DNA of 64,000 nucleotides from GCA-2718815 sp963578105 (GTDB lineage Bacteria; Planctomycetota; Planctomycetia; Pirellulales; Pirellulaceae), in the NCBI GenBank assembly GCA_963578105.1, contig CAUZBP010000009.1:1-64000 (forward strand), in the 5' to 3' direction. Shown in pieces: positions 35,101 through 44,284 of this stretch (position 1 is its first letter; each line of letters starts with the position of its first letter). A program made the translations under genes and the position numbers. The notes under the pieces are model-generated. The model saw only the letters and a list, made by a program, of their open reading frames with translations. It was not told where the DNA came from and made no database searches.

Positions 35101-35512
35101 TTGGGGGATTCGTCCGGAAGTTAATCAGCCGCACGAGGCGCGTTTCGAAATGAAGACCAACATCGGGTTCAAAACCGGCACCCTGCTCACGTTTGAAATT
35201 GATCAACAACACTATGACGGACTTCATTCAGTCGGAAGATTTCGGATCTCCGTGACAACGGATGCGCGACCCATTGGGTTTTCCAGTCTTCCGTTTGTGA
35301 TTGTGGAAATCCTGAAGACTCCAGAACAGCAGCGCAGTAATAGGCAACTGAATGAATTAACCGACTACTACCGCTCGATTGATTCAGAGGTCCAGCGTAT
35401 AGAAGCCGAGTTAATACAGGTTGCAAAACGAACAATAAACTCACGGTTGGTGGGAGTTCAGGATCTGGCCTGGGCTCTTATCAACAGCCCAGCGTTCTTG
35501 TTCAATCAGTAG
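32156..35512 (+). CDS. large exported DUF1549/DUF1553 (PSD1-type) protein
   Basis: 1118 residues with signal sequence (HALLVCGFLLTFLMG). In order: a beta-sandwich-like N-terminal part, a cysteine motif CNTGTCHG (157-164), a second Ig-like segment at about 255-340, DUF1549 at about 345-560 with CNKCH (507-511, a CXXCH) in FNCNKCHDHPFERW, DUF1553 at about 595-830 with SYVNRLWGYLFGRGI, and a C-terminal beta-rich domain at about 895-1030. The tail ends LVGVQDLAWALINSPAFLFN, typical of the family. These proteins abound in planctomycetes with cytochrome-like partners; their chemistry is unknown. It is translationally coupled to the c-heme/WD40 gene. Confidence 0.88.
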   Translation: MRRISPITWPTFTHALLVCGFLLTFLMGNLRCEQPGGATELGFPMGVEPGNLIAIEALPKVIDWDQPFDSVQLLITGTLESGQTVDVTRSATLVQELEFLEIDDHRRIRAKKNGQGELEFELSGSTVRIPVRVSGLNAEYRVSFVQDVMPALSKMGCNTGTCHGSKDGQNGFKLSLRGYDPLFDHQAITDELAARRVNRVVPEQSLILLKLSGSIPHVGGAMRSPGDAHYQLLRDWIRQGVRLDSTASRVQKIELLPRDPVVPQPGMTQQVVVLATYTDGTQRDVTSEAIFDSGNIEVAQTESRGLVHLLRRGEAAVLARYQGAYASSTITVMGDRHGFTWDETELYNYIDQHIYNKLQRMKIAPSALCSDVEFARRVYLDLTGLPPTSDQVRHFLSDGRDSRTKRETLVDQLVGNGSYIEHWTNKWGDMLQVNRKFLGREGAQALRDWIKHALASNVSYDRLVYDILVATGSNVENPAASYWKIWRDPARAMENTTHLFLATRFNCNKCHDHPFERWTQDQYYELASYFSRVGRKPDPNFAEQTIGGTSVEKEQALVEVVYDLPTGEIRHDRTGEDAKARFPYQHTDMGSDLAPRRQQLARWITSPENPYFAKSYVNRLWGYLFGRGIIEPIDDIRASNPPTHPQLLAALTRDFLDSGFDIQHMLRVICKSRTYQHAVHTNRWNEDDQLNFSHAVARRLPAEVLFDAIHLASGSRTKIPGLPPGFRAAELPDVGFDIPFLDDFGRPEREISCECERSNGVVLGPIMKLINGPTVANALADPENELAKLVAEQDDDAVLIEEIYLRFLGRPPSEEEIDLGRWALQQAALEKKDLLLRLESAESTLGQRQAEWLKRVDLGPRWKQLEVEELHSDTGVTLIPLKDRSVLVSGPHGKQTYTFTARTDLSGMTGIRLEVLPDKSLPQGGPGRAPDGNFVISRFRVRATSMTDSEEEQTVVLTGAVADFNQSGRDVSGTIDEDLHSGWGIRPEVNQPHEARFEMKTNIGFKTGTLLTFEIDQQHYDGLHSVGRFRISVTTDARPIGFSSLPFVIVEILKTPEQQRSNRQLNELTDYYRSIDSEVQRIEAELIQVAKRTINSRLVGVQDLAWALINSPAFLFNQ

Positions 35513-35730
35513 TTGACTCGATGGGCGGACATTCCGGGCAGCAGGTTTGACTATGTTTCTTAGGAATTTCCGAGGGAGAGACGCGGTTTTGTCTGGATTC
35601 CGATGAAATGCTTGTACAAAACAGAAAAACTAATTGAAAATCATGAATCTCCAAATGGATGTTTTGTGCCAGGTGCAAAAGCGGCAGTTCTCAGGTCTTG
35701 AGATTCAGACAGTGTTTTCACAGTAGGTTC

Positions 35731-36342
35731 ATGTTTACCATCCATTCACCTTCGCGACAGCGCATTAATGAATATCTCAAAGCGGTCCGGCACGAGCCGT
35801 ATTCCTATGTCCCGGTAGGAGCTACCCAGGGAACCTTACCGAGAGGGTTCACAGTTGACCGATACGCGGTTCAGCTGGGTAGCGGTCAGAAGACGTTCCG
35901 GCGAGCCAGGCGGGCAGTCGAACTTTGGAAAATGTTTCCCGAGGATTTTTCCCGACTTTGCTGGCCAGATGCTCCCATACAACAGGGGACCGTGGTTGCC
36001 GTATTGTTTCATACCGGTCCCCTCTGGTCACTGAACCCCTGCCGCATCGTTTATATCTTGGACCAGTCGTCGCCCACGGCGACCTACGGTTTTGCATATG
36101 GGACATTGCCAGGTCATGTTGAATGTGGTGAAGAGCAGTTCAAAGTGACATGGTGTTCCGCTGACGATTCGGTGTGGTATGAAATTGTTTGTTTCTCCCG
36201 ACCGCAACATCCTCTGGCCTACTTAGGATATCCCTACGTGCGTCATCAACAGCGACGGTTTCGAGAACTGTCAGGGCAAGTGATGCTGAATGCTGTCAGT
36301 TTGTCCACAGACAAAGTGCGGGCGGCAGATTGTCCAAGCTGA
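35731..36342 (+). CDS. DUF1990-family protein
   Basis: 203 residues from ATG 35731; an in-frame upstream start at 35659 lacks support. The DUF1990 pattern is present: an N-terminal PVGAT stretch, a central block with GFAYGTLPGHVECGEEQF and a C-terminal CFSRPQHPLAYLGYP followed by an aromatic and arginine-rich end. No signal peptide or membrane span is seen. Function of the family is not established. It stands alone between the DUF1549 gene and the convergent glycerate kinase gene. Confidence 0.75.
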   Translation: MFTIHSPSRQRINEYLKAVRHEPYSYVPVGATQGTLPRGFTVDRYAVQLGSGQKTFRRARRAVELWKMFPEDFSRLCWPDAPIQQGTVVAVLFHTGPLWSLNPCRIVYILDQSSPTATYGFAYGTLPGHVECGEEQFKVTWCSADDSVWYEIVCFSRPQHPLAYLGYPYVRHQQRRFRELSGQVMLNAVSLSTDKVRAADCPS

Positions 36343-36674
36343 GAGAATTTTGCACGTGAACCGCGAGACTTCGCGCATCGCGGGCGGGTAAGCGGACCCA
36401 GGTCTATTTTCCCCACACGGATACCCCGGTTTACCACGACACTTGAAATCCAGGTACCGATCCTTTTTCGTGTGAACAGATTCGCAACGTGGTTAAACAC
36501 TGGCCCGGGAAAAACGATGGGAGTAAATTCACGCCTTTAGTTCAAACATTCGCATGCTTCACTTGCACTGAACAAACACCACGTTGTGGCATGCAAAGAA
36601 ACCCCGTAAATAAAACAAAACAGCACAGAGTCGGCAGAGATCAATGAGGAAAACAGTAGCCCCCAGACGCGATG
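36343..36674. other. intergenic region between convergent genes
   Basis: About 330 bases between the DUF1990 gene and the glycerate kinase gene. I see no gene and no clear terminator on either strand. Confidence 0.4.
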
Positions 36675-38066
36675 TTATGAATCATCATCACGGTTTACGA
36701 CCACCACTCTTAGATCGCAAACATTCGTGTGGGTAGGTCCAGAGAGAATCAGGCCACCGAGCGGTTTGAAAAAATGATAGGCGTCATTCCGCTGTAAAAA
36801 ATCTTTTGGAGACAGACCGAGTTGATCAGCATGAACCATTACGTTTTTATCCAACACGGCCCCGGCTGCATCGGTGGGTCCGTCTTCACCGTCGGTGCCG
36901 CCGGAAAGGATCACGAACCGCTCGGCCAGGATCAGCAATTCTTCCGGTGTGAGTTGCTCTGACAACGTTACAAGTGACGACAGGGCAAGTTGCTGGTTGC
37001 GACCACCTCGACCTCGATACTGGGCGTCAACTAGTTTTACGACAGGCTCACCGCCTGTGATGAAACAATCCGGACCCGGTTCATGACACATTTGCAGTAC
37101 CTTTCTGGCCAGATGTCTGCCCACATCGTCGGCTTGGCCTTCCGGTTTTGTGGCTGCCATTAGGGCCGGCGAATAACCGAGCTTGTCGGCGGCAACGCCC
37201 GCCGCTTCAACTGCCAGAGCGTTATTTCCGATCACCATGTGATGGACCTGACATGTGATTGGGCTGGAGAGACCCGGGTGGCTGTTCTGTTGTTGCAGAT
37301 GGTCAAACACACGCGGCGAAATTCCGGCTGCTTGCGCCTGGAATCGATTTAGAATCTCCAGTGCTAACTGCGGAGTTGATCGATCGGGGGCTGTCGGTCC
37401 AGAAGCAATGGCATCGAGTGGATCTCCCAGGACGTCGGAGATGATCAAGGAGAACAGCCACTTGGCTCGGCAACGTCGAGCCAGACCTCCGCCTTTGATG
37501 GCACTTAATTGTTTGCGAACAACATTTAATTCTTCGATATTTGCGCCGGCCGCACTCAGGTGACTGGTGACCGTCTGTTTGTCCTCCAGGCGAATCCCCG
37601 CAACCGGTGCCGGTAACAATGCCGACCCACCTCCGGAAATCAGGCAAAAACAAAGGTCTTCCGAAGTGAGTGTGGCGAGGATCTCCAGGATTTTTTGCGT
37701 GCCGGCGACGCCCTCGGCTGTCGGCTCATTGACTCCGGCTGGACGCGCTGAATGCAAGGTCGTTCGTTGCAGCTGACGAACACAGTCAGCCGGGACATTG
37801 ATCCAACCAGTGTAATCTTTCTGTCTCATCAACTCTTCGCCCAGCGTCTGCTCCAAACCGGCAGCCATGCCGGCTCCGGCCTTGCCTGCTCCCACGGCAA
37901 CAATTCTTCGAATTTTCTCCAGGGCGATTGACTTCCCGGCGACAAGAATATTTTTATCATCCACCTGAACGTTGTTGCGCACCAATTGCTCGCTGCGAAC
38001 CGCATCGACGCCTGCTTGCCAAATATGAACTGCGTCTTGTCGAAGTTGCAAAGCGGAGCGTGTCAT
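36675..38066 (-). CDS. glycerate 2-kinase (MOFRL/DUF4147 type)
   Basis: 463 residues from ATG 38066; an in-frame GTG at 38099 would add eleven. It phosphorylates D-glycerate at carbon 2 using ATP, feeding glycolysis. The N-terminal domain has GAGKAGAGMAAGLE (about 60-73) and a CFLISGGGSALL loop (about 143-155). The C-terminal MOFRL domain has LSGGTDGEDGPTDAAGA (about 405-421) and the preceding GGRNQQLALS. Length suits the class II glycerate kinase family. No tartronate-pathway genes are adjacent, so the source of glycerate is not evident. Confidence 0.9.
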   Translation of the reverse strand: MTRSALQLRQDAVHIWQAGVDAVRSEQLVRNNVQVDDKNILVAGKSIALEKIRRIVAVGAGKAGAGMAAGLEQTLGEELMRQKDYTGWINVPADCVRQLQRTTLHSARPAGVNEPTAEGVAGTQKILEILATLTSEDLCFCLISGGGSALLPAPVAGIRLEDKQTVTSHLSAAGANIEELNVVRKQLSAIKGGGLARRCRAKWLFSLIISDVLGDPLDAIASGPTAPDRSTPQLALEILNRFQAQAAGISPRVFDHLQQQNSHPGLSSPITCQVHHMVIGNNALAVEAAGVAADKLGYSPALMAATKPEGQADDVGRHLARKVLQMCHEPGPDCFITGGEPVVKLVDAQYRGRGGRNQQLALSSLVTLSEQLTPEELLILAERFVILSGGTDGEDGPTDAAGAVLDKNVMVHADQLGLSPKDFLQRNDAYHFFKPLGGLILSGPTHTNVCDLRVVVVNRDDDS

Positions 38067-38413
38067 GGTTGGAAGAGTTGATGGTTCTGGTGAGAGCACA
38101 TTTCAAAATCCCCGATTGTCTTAACTGCCATTTGCGTCTCAACAAACGTGGTAAGTGCTGCAGGAGGGATTTCAGAGTTCCGACTTGCTATTGTCGGGGA
38201 TCAAAGTCGTTGCTTTCACAGGCAGCGTAATCACTTTTTCCTTGATGTGGTAGCCTACTACGTCTGACAGGATTTAAAACAAAACGTGCTCTGGCCGCCA
38301 CCAGAAGTCGACCACCGTGTGGGAAACCTTCGTCGGCCACTTGGGTGCGACAAACCCATGCAACCAGAATTTCCTGGCATTGGCTGTGGGGTGTTTGAAT
38401 CGAGTTGGAATGC
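38067..38413. other. intergenic region between two minus-strand genes
   Basis: About 350 bases between the 908-residue protein gene and the kinase gene. Nothing recognisable was found; a promoter for the kinase gene is expected here but not identified. Confidence 0.4.
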
Positions 38414-41140
38414 TTACCGCAAAACGGGCACTACCAAGTCAGCTTGTCCAGAAATGGCGGGTTGATCTGCTGGCCGCTCCAATGGGGCGATGATCACGGC
38501 ATCAATCAGTGCTTCTCCCAGACCAGTCAGTCCAAAGCTTAGTTGTAGATGTCCTTTTTCGTTTGCAGCACGATAAAGTACGAATTCTCGCCAGGTATCA
38601 CTCACTTTTAAGATTCGCAACGCAAGGCTGTTTCCGCCACCCGAGTCGGAGATTAACAGACCATCTTCACTGCCCACGATAGGAACTGGTATTTTTATCC
38701 ATCCATGGATACGCAACAACTGGCCGGGCTGTGTTTGGATGGTGGGGCTGTGAATTGTCAGGGGAGCTGAATCCACCAGTTGCGCAGACTGTCCAGGGTC
38801 GGTAGGCCAGGCTCTGAGCCTCAGTGCATAACTTCCGGACTTTCGATCGTGGGGAGTGAGTTCCACGTCAGACCGAATCGTTGATTGTTCAGTCACGTTT
38901 TGTTGCCAACCATGGTCCAGCATGTGGTTCAAATTCTCGAAATGACCTCCGGGCAAAAGATTTGATCCGGCTTGTAAACCTTGGAACCGATTGGTGTAGG
39001 ACCAATGGAGCCGCAACCCATCAAAACTCACCAGCCAGGGACTGGCGACCGGCCATTGGAATCGACCGGCCACCTCTTCCCACATGGCCCGCCGCATCAG
39101 GCCGGTCAACTGGAGAGCTTGCACCGACTTTTCGTCGCTGCGACGTAGGTTTCCAGAGACGAGTTGTTGTTGCGCGTGTTGCGCAGCAGATTGCGCCTGT
39201 CTGAACCACTGTTGAGCTTGAAGAGGCATCGCTTCGGATTGGGAAATCGTCGCCGCAACATGAGCCAGCTCGGCTTGGGCCAGATCATGGAGCTGACGGG
39301 TTGCGTTGGACTGTTGCTCTGACAACTGAGCTGTCAGCTGTTGAAAAACCAATGGATCCTGGGTAAGCACGATGGCGGCAGCCAAATGAAAATCATCCAG
39401 GACGATGAGAGTCCCACCCGTCACTCGTTTCTGTGACAGGGGCATCAGTTTTGACGAAGTCACGAGATAGGCTTCGTTGGAACTTGGAATTCCGGGCACA
39501 ATGAAACGGAGCTTTTTGTTTGTTTTTGAACCGGCACTGTATTGCGCGCCGGCTGCATAGCGAATCGGCAGGAGCAGGTGGGAGCGATCGATTGCGAGAA
39601 CACTGACGCGTACCTGTGGATCGTTGGTAGCAACCTGGGCCACAAGTTTTCCGGTAGAAGTCCAAGGCTCCAAGAGGGAAAGTTCCTGATTCAGAACGGC
39701 CAAGGACAGCAACCGCCTCCGAGAAACATCCCCGGCTGCGAGAGACTGCTGGGATGCGTAGCATAGTCCGCGGGCGCCTGCTGCAACTCCAGATAAGGCC
39801 AACAATCGCATCTGTTCGTACTCAGCAGCAGAGGAAAGGATACGTTCACCTGAAATCATTGACCATTGATCGGTTACGGAAGTGGCCAGGTTGGTTTGCA
39901 CGGCTGCCCAGAACGGTGTTTCCGGGCGAGCAAGTCGCTGTTGGTGTCTCAGCCATTTGCCATAATCCCGCAGTTCAAAACTACTGCCCAAAACGTCACG
40001 CCCAAACAGCAGCACGTCGGCGTACCGACTGTAACGGAGCTGACTGCTTTGCACATTGCATACGAGGGGACGGTCTGTCACAGGGTCTGCACGCCGGATC
40101 TCATCAGCCAAACGTCGGGTTGCATCAATATCCCGCGAGGTCAGCCGATGGCCAAGATCCCAAGCCAGTACGCGATCAAATTGGGCACCAAGACTATCCG
40201 GACCTCTCAGTTCAGGCGGGGGGGCCACCAGCCACAGATTTAGTCGCTGCGCTTCGGCCAGCTGATGGGTGGTTGGTGGAGCAGGCAGGATAACTCCGTT
40301 AACTTGCGCAGTTTGTAGTAATTCAAATGATTCACCCTGGTACTGCAGCAGCCGCGGAAACAATGGGCGTCCCGCAGCCAGTAACACCGATCCTTCCAAT
40401 TGGGCCGTATTGGATGGATGGTTCAAAGCACGGCGGTCAGTCCAATGGCTTGCGTCGGACCACTCCTCACGGGCAGTGACGGGGCGCGCGACTGGGGCTG
40501 GAGAAGGTCCATACTGCACACTCTTTGTGCCAACTTGATTTTCCACATAGATGTCGTCAAAGTTCACGGAGGTGGTGCCCAAGCCTCCGTAAATATTGAC
40601 AGCGATCTGGTCGATAAAAGCTTCTTTGTCATCAACTTCTGGTCCCAACTCATTTCGCAACATACGAGTTTGACGCGTCAGCAACGATGTGATTTGGTTC
40701 AGCACCAAATACTGCCAGCGTCCGACCTGGGTGTAACTCGTACCACGAATCCAAACCGTCAAAGGTTTTCCACTACGAGGGTCAAGACTTCGAGGCAGAA
40801 CCACCCGACCAAGAAGTTGCAGGCCTGACCGATTGGCTCGAATCCAGACACCGAGTTGGAGCTCCTCGATAGCGCGGGCCGACTTAATTGGGTGGCCAGC
40901 ATAGACGTAAGTGCCACGATCGGCCTGGATCGTCATCAGTTCACAACCACGACCCGAACGGGCGCCAGAAAATACCCGTTTGTGTTCCACCAGACTTACC
41001 TGGCAATCGCTTTCCACCAGTTGCCAGCTCGGTTGCTGCCCCTCGAAATCCTCTAGCACCGACTCCGCGCACAACACTGCTGTCACGCAGACTGTAGCCA
41101 GGAGTGTTAGGCATGGCGTTAAAACTCTAATTGCCCTCAC
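38414..41140 (-). CDS. large exported protein with jelly-roll and barrel-like regions
   Basis: 908 residues. A signal peptide (LTPCLTLLATVCVTAVLCA) is followed by a carbohydrate-binding-like beta-sandwich to about 205 (VNFDDIYVENQ closes it). A region at about 240-520 has the alternating hydrophobic strands and helices of a TIM barrel (VLAWDLGHRL, PFWAAVQTN, SGVAAGARGLCYA), as in glycoside hydrolases. A helical, Gln-rich stretch at about 610-700 follows, then a second jelly-roll near 740-895. Role in polysaccharide handling is inferred from layout only; no catalytic pair could be named. Ends with a Pro-rich tail. It diverges from the small gene at 41590. Confidence 0.65.
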   Translation of the reverse strand: MRAIRVLTPCLTLLATVCVTAVLCAESVLEDFEGQQPSWQLVESDCQVSLVEHKRVFSGARSGRGCELMTIQADRGTYVYAGHPIKSARAIEELQLGVWIRANRSGLQLLGRVVLPRSLDPRSGKPLTVWIRGTSYTQVGRWQYLVLNQITSLLTRQTRMLRNELGPEVDDKEAFIDQIAVNIYGGLGTTSVNFDDIYVENQVGTKSVQYGPSPAPVARPVTAREEWSDASHWTDRRALNHPSNTAQLEGSVLLAAGRPLFPRLLQYQGESFELLQTAQVNGVILPAPPTTHQLAEAQRLNLWLVAPPPELRGPDSLGAQFDRVLAWDLGHRLTSRDIDATRRLADEIRRADPVTDRPLVCNVQSSQLRYSRYADVLLFGRDVLGSSFELRDYGKWLRHQQRLARPETPFWAAVQTNLATSVTDQWSMISGERILSSAAEYEQMRLLALSGVAAGARGLCYASQQSLAAGDVSRRRLLSLAVLNQELSLLEPWTSTGKLVAQVATNDPQVRVSVLAIDRSHLLLPIRYAAGAQYSAGSKTNKKLRFIVPGIPSSNEAYLVTSSKLMPLSQKRVTGGTLIVLDDFHLAAAIVLTQDPLVFQQLTAQLSEQQSNATRQLHDLAQAELAHVAATISQSEAMPLQAQQWFRQAQSAAQHAQQQLVSGNLRRSDEKSVQALQLTGLMRRAMWEEVAGRFQWPVASPWLVSFDGLRLHWSYTNRFQGLQAGSNLLPGGHFENLNHMLDHGWQQNVTEQSTIRSDVELTPHDRKSGSYALRLRAWPTDPGQSAQLVDSAPLTIHSPTIQTQPGQLLRIHGWIKIPVPIVGSEDGLLISDSGGGNSLALRILKVSDTWREFVLYRAANEKGHLQLSFGLTGLGEALIDAVIIAPLERPADQPAISGQADLVVPVLR

Positions 41141-41589
41141 ACTCTTCCTTTACCGAATGCGGAGTGGGAACGACGGGCGCCTTGTTTTTTGCTGAAAAAC
41201 AAAGCCCAACGGCAGCGGCGCGAGTGCCCGCGTGGCTGCTCCAGGAGATGATGCAGAAAGGCAACAACATGATCAGATCTTTACCGTTGAATCAGGATGG
41301 GCTTGTACAACGATTTGTGAGGCGTCACTAGATCAGCTGTCGAGTTTTATCAGCATCCTACTGTGTCGGAATCTGCTAGCGATTTGGAAGTTTTCTCTGT
41401 AATCCATTGCAATAAAACGACTTGACAACGGTCACTCCCACTTGGCTCGAAATTGGCACAAGTTCTGCTTTGGTCTCGGGGTAATGCTACAAGGTTGATT
41501 CTAAGGTCGTTCCGACTCGTCAGGAGCAAGCATCTCGGTGCACGAATCGGCCTGTTCCGAATTAGGGAAGTTTTCATAGAGGGACAACC
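41141..41589. other. intergenic region between divergent genes
   Basis: About 450 bases that must contain promoters in both directions. I could not pick a good pair. The plus-strand frame at 41131-41331 is not protein-like. Confidence 0.35.
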
Positions 41590-41892
41590 ATGACGCCTGC
41601 GCCTCGAATATCAACCGAACAGGCTGCGATCTTGCCTAACGACATTATCGAATTGGAATCGGCCGTGTCCAAATTACCTCCCGAAGTGAGGGACAGCCTG
41701 GATCCTCTCATGGAGCGAATCACGGAAAGCACTTTCCGCAGACGACGAATCTTAATGCTCGTACAGGAAACGCTCAGCCAACTTCGGCTCGACATGAAAT
41801 ACCTGATATTCGATTTGGAAGCGACGCGCCGCGAGCGTGACGCCCTGGAAAACGATTCGCTGGACTACGACGAGGACGCGGAGGAAAACTAG
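41590..41892 (+). CDS. small conserved-looking coiled protein
   Basis: 100 residues from ATG 41590 with GAGGGAC just before the start. A short leader is followed by a mostly helical, highly charged chain: ELESAVSKLPPEV, then STFRRRRILMLVQETLSQLRLDMKYLIFDLEATRRERD. It ends in acidic residues (DYDEDAEEN). Heptad spacing suggests a coiled coil over about 50-90. There is no signal, no membrane span and no cysteine. I recall similar small proteins in other planctomycetes, but no function. The run of four arginines could contact nucleic acid. Confidence 0.65.
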   Translation: MTPAPRISTEQAAILPNDIIELESAVSKLPPEVRDSLDPLMERITESTFRRRRILMLVQETLSQLRLDMKYLIFDLEATRRERDALENDSLDYDEDAEEN

Positions 41893-42519
41893 AGTTTCTG
41901 TTCGTGACGATAAAACACCAGATTCAAAATGAGACATGAAAACCAGCGGACGCACTACACTCGGCAGCACTTTCCCTTGTGTCGTGTCTTTGACGATAAG
42001 GCGGCTGTGTTTCTCCAGACGGTCATGGGCCGATTTGTCACTGATGGGTCCTCTTTTCAGCCGATTGGATTTCTGTAAAACCTCATGCACCACAAACGAG
42101 TTGTGATGCACATGGATCCCGATTTCAATTTTCTGGACAAGTAGAGATAGTATTTTCAGTGAAAACAGCATTAAATTCTGAATTGTGAAATCGGTTGAAG
42201 GACGTTATCATAAAGTAAGGGTTGGCTGGGCCCGGAAAGATCGATCTTCCTCGACTTGGTCCCCTTGATTTTGACAAGTCGGCAACCAGCAACCATAAAC
42301 GTGTCATCAATGGTTGTGTCATGTTGTCAAATAGACTACCGCAGAGATCGAACGAGAGTAGCGGATCTACCCGGTTTATTCGAAAGGTAGCACCCTGTTC
42401 AAAAAACGAAACAGGGAATCTACCATCGCCTTACCCTCACGTCGCCCGCTGGCGTAGTCACGCCAATCGTGGCATCCACCAGTAACGCCTGACCTGATAG
42501 ATTTAGATGTCTTTTTCCC
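41893..42519. other. intergenic region before the kinase gene
   Basis: About 630 bases. It includes a 12-base palindrome AAGATCGATCTT around 42238, a promoter-like pair at 42271-42299, and a hairpin CCCTGTT/AACAGGG at 42393-42416. Small open frames (for example ATG near 41930, 49 codons) lack any family resemblance. Confidence 0.4.
42271..42299 (+). promoter_or_regulatory. possible promoter for the protein-kinase gene
   Basis: TTGACA (42271-42276), a 17-base spacer and CATAAA (42294-42299). The -35 is perfect and the -10 is weak. It lies 220 bases before the kinase start. Confidence 0.35.
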
Positions 42520-44022
42520 ATGTCCGAAGTGTCGGCCGAACAATTTGCGCAACGGGTCATCAACGCCAATTTGTTGGATGAGCGCCAGTTGGAGTCAATT
42601 TGGAGCGAACTGGGAAGTCGCGAGGAATCCAACGAAAAGTTCCGCGTGATCGCTTTACGTCGTCAACTCTTGACGAACTATCAGGTGGAAAAATTGTTGC
42701 GGGGGGATCGAAGCGGTTTCTACTACGGTGACTACAAAACCCTTTATCTGGTTGGTTCAGGGACATTTGCGCGTGTCTACCGTGCCGTTCATCGAGACAC
42801 CGGGGAAGTAAAAGCGTTGAAGGTGCTTCGTAGTCGCTACAGCCGCGATCCCGAAGAAACGCAGAATTTTCTGCGTGAGGGACGCATGGGTAAAATTCTT
42901 CAGCACCCCAATATTGTTCCAATCCATGAAGTGCAATCCACTGGAAAATCACATTACATTGTGATGGATTTTGTCGAAGGAAGAAACTTGCGCGAATTCG
43001 TCAAGATTCGTAAAAAACTAGATGCGAGGGAAGCAACCGACATCGCCATGCAGATGGTGGAAGGATTGGACTATGCCTTCACGCGGGGAATTTCGCATCG
43101 AGATATGAAACTTTCGAATGTGTTGATATCCAGCCACGGAGTGGCCCAGCTGGTTGACTTCGGGCTGGCGGCAGCCACGGGAAAATCCGCGAAGGGGGTT
43201 GAAGAACATCCCAATCCACGTGCCATTGACTACGCAGGTCTTGAAAGGGTGACAGGCGTTCGTAAGGACGATAAACGTAGTGACATCTATTTTCTGGGTT
43301 GCATGTATTACAACATGCTCACAGGTGAGCCACCGCTGCATGAAACCAAACATCGAGTCCAGCGTCTGAGTGTCAGCAGGTTTCGGGATGTAGTGCCCAT
43401 CAATCAAATCGACCCAGAATTGCCTCAGACTTTGGTGATGATTGTCAAACGTGCGATGCAACTGAATCCCGATAGCCGTTATCAGACGCCTGCCGAAATG
43501 CATGAAAATTTGAAGCTGGCAAGGAAGGGTTTGGAGTCTGGAGTCGCACTAACAGCGCACCAACATTCAGAAGGTGCACCGGCTGCCACGCGAAGAATAT
43601 CTGTCATGGCGAAGTCCCCGGTGGCGACGCCAGTCCACTCCTTGATGGTGGTCGAATCCGATGTCGAAATGCAGGATCTGTTACGGGCGCGATTAAAAAA
43701 GAGGGGCTATCGAGTTCTGGTTACGAACGATCCGACACGTGCCATCGGACGCTTTGAGACCTCGGAACAGGAGATGCCCGCAGAGTGCGTGATCTTCAGT
43801 ACGCGGGAACTGGGCGAGCGATCGGTGAAGGCTTTTAACCTGTTTGGCAAGCTACGGAGTACAAGACGCGTTCCCGCAATTCTGCTCCTAGAAGAAGGTC
43901 ACGGCAAGTGGCGGCAGGATGCTGAGGTGGCTGCGCATCGGGTGGTCGTTCAGATGCCAATTCGGCTGGGCCAGCTGCAAGCAGTTTTCGAGAAGTTGTT
44001 GGCTTCAGCGCAATCTCAATGA
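42520..44022 (+). CDS. Ser/Thr protein kinase with C-terminal degenerate receiver domain
   Basis: 500 residues. A helical N-terminal segment (1-60) precedes a Hanks-type kinase domain. The glycine loop is VGSGTFARVY (about 78-87), the catalytic lysine is in KALKVLR (about 97), HRDMKLSN is at about 193-200 and DFG at about 213. The usual APE is not obvious. The domain ends near 330. A linker leads to a receiver-like domain (about 373-495) starting SLMVVESDVEMQDLL, where the phospho-acceptor position reads VIFSTREL instead of an aspartate. No membrane span or signal. The receiver probably serves as a docking fold rather than a phosphate switch. Confidence 0.88.
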   Translation: MSEVSAEQFAQRVINANLLDERQLESIWSELGSREESNEKFRVIALRRQLLTNYQVEKLLRGDRSGFYYGDYKTLYLVGSGTFARVYRAVHRDTGEVKALKVLRSRYSRDPEETQNFLREGRMGKILQHPNIVPIHEVQSTGKSHYIVMDFVEGRNLREFVKIRKKLDAREATDIAMQMVEGLDYAFTRGISHRDMKLSNVLISSHGVAQLVDFGLAAATGKSAKGVEEHPNPRAIDYAGLERVTGVRKDDKRSDIYFLGCMYYNMLTGEPPLHETKHRVQRLSVSRFRDVVPINQIDPELPQTLVMIVKRAMQLNPDSRYQTPAEMHENLKLARKGLESGVALTAHQHSEGAPAATRRISVMAKSPVATPVHSLMVVESDVEMQDLLRARLKKRGYRVLVTNDPTRAIGRFETSEQEMPAECVIFSTRELGERSVKAFNLFGKLRSTRRVPAILLLEEGHGKWRQDAEVAAHRVVVQMPIRLGQLQAVFEKLLASAQSQ

Positions 44023-44041
44023 GTGCTCCGAGGAGCGGTGA

Positions 44042-44281
44042 ACGGCTGAGACCTTTCCGCAACACGAGAGGGCAGGCGCCAAGATCCTCGAAGTCAACGC
44101 CGTCAAGCGAAACACGGTGAACTTGACGGAGGACGTTGCTAAGTCACAAGCGATCAAAGACGATCAAGGAATCGTGGTGGCTGGCTGTACTGAACGTGCG
44201 ATTCTTATTTGCACCAAGTTGTACGCTGTGCCAATCGACAACCTCATGGCGTACGGTTTCTTCGCTAGATTTCATTGGTAA
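44042..44281 (+). pseudogene. open stretch resembling a gene remnant
   Basis: Between the kinase gene and lysC, the frame from 44042 to the TAA at 44279-44281 is open for 79 codons and has a convincing composition (AGAKILEVNAVKRN, then DDQGIVVAGCTERAIL, ending MAYGFFARFHW). It has no ATG near its beginning; an in-frame GTG inside (VNLTED) would give about 54 residues. A truncated gene remnant or a short real gene is possible. I do not recognise the family. Confidence 0.3.
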
Positions 44282-44284
44282 AGG

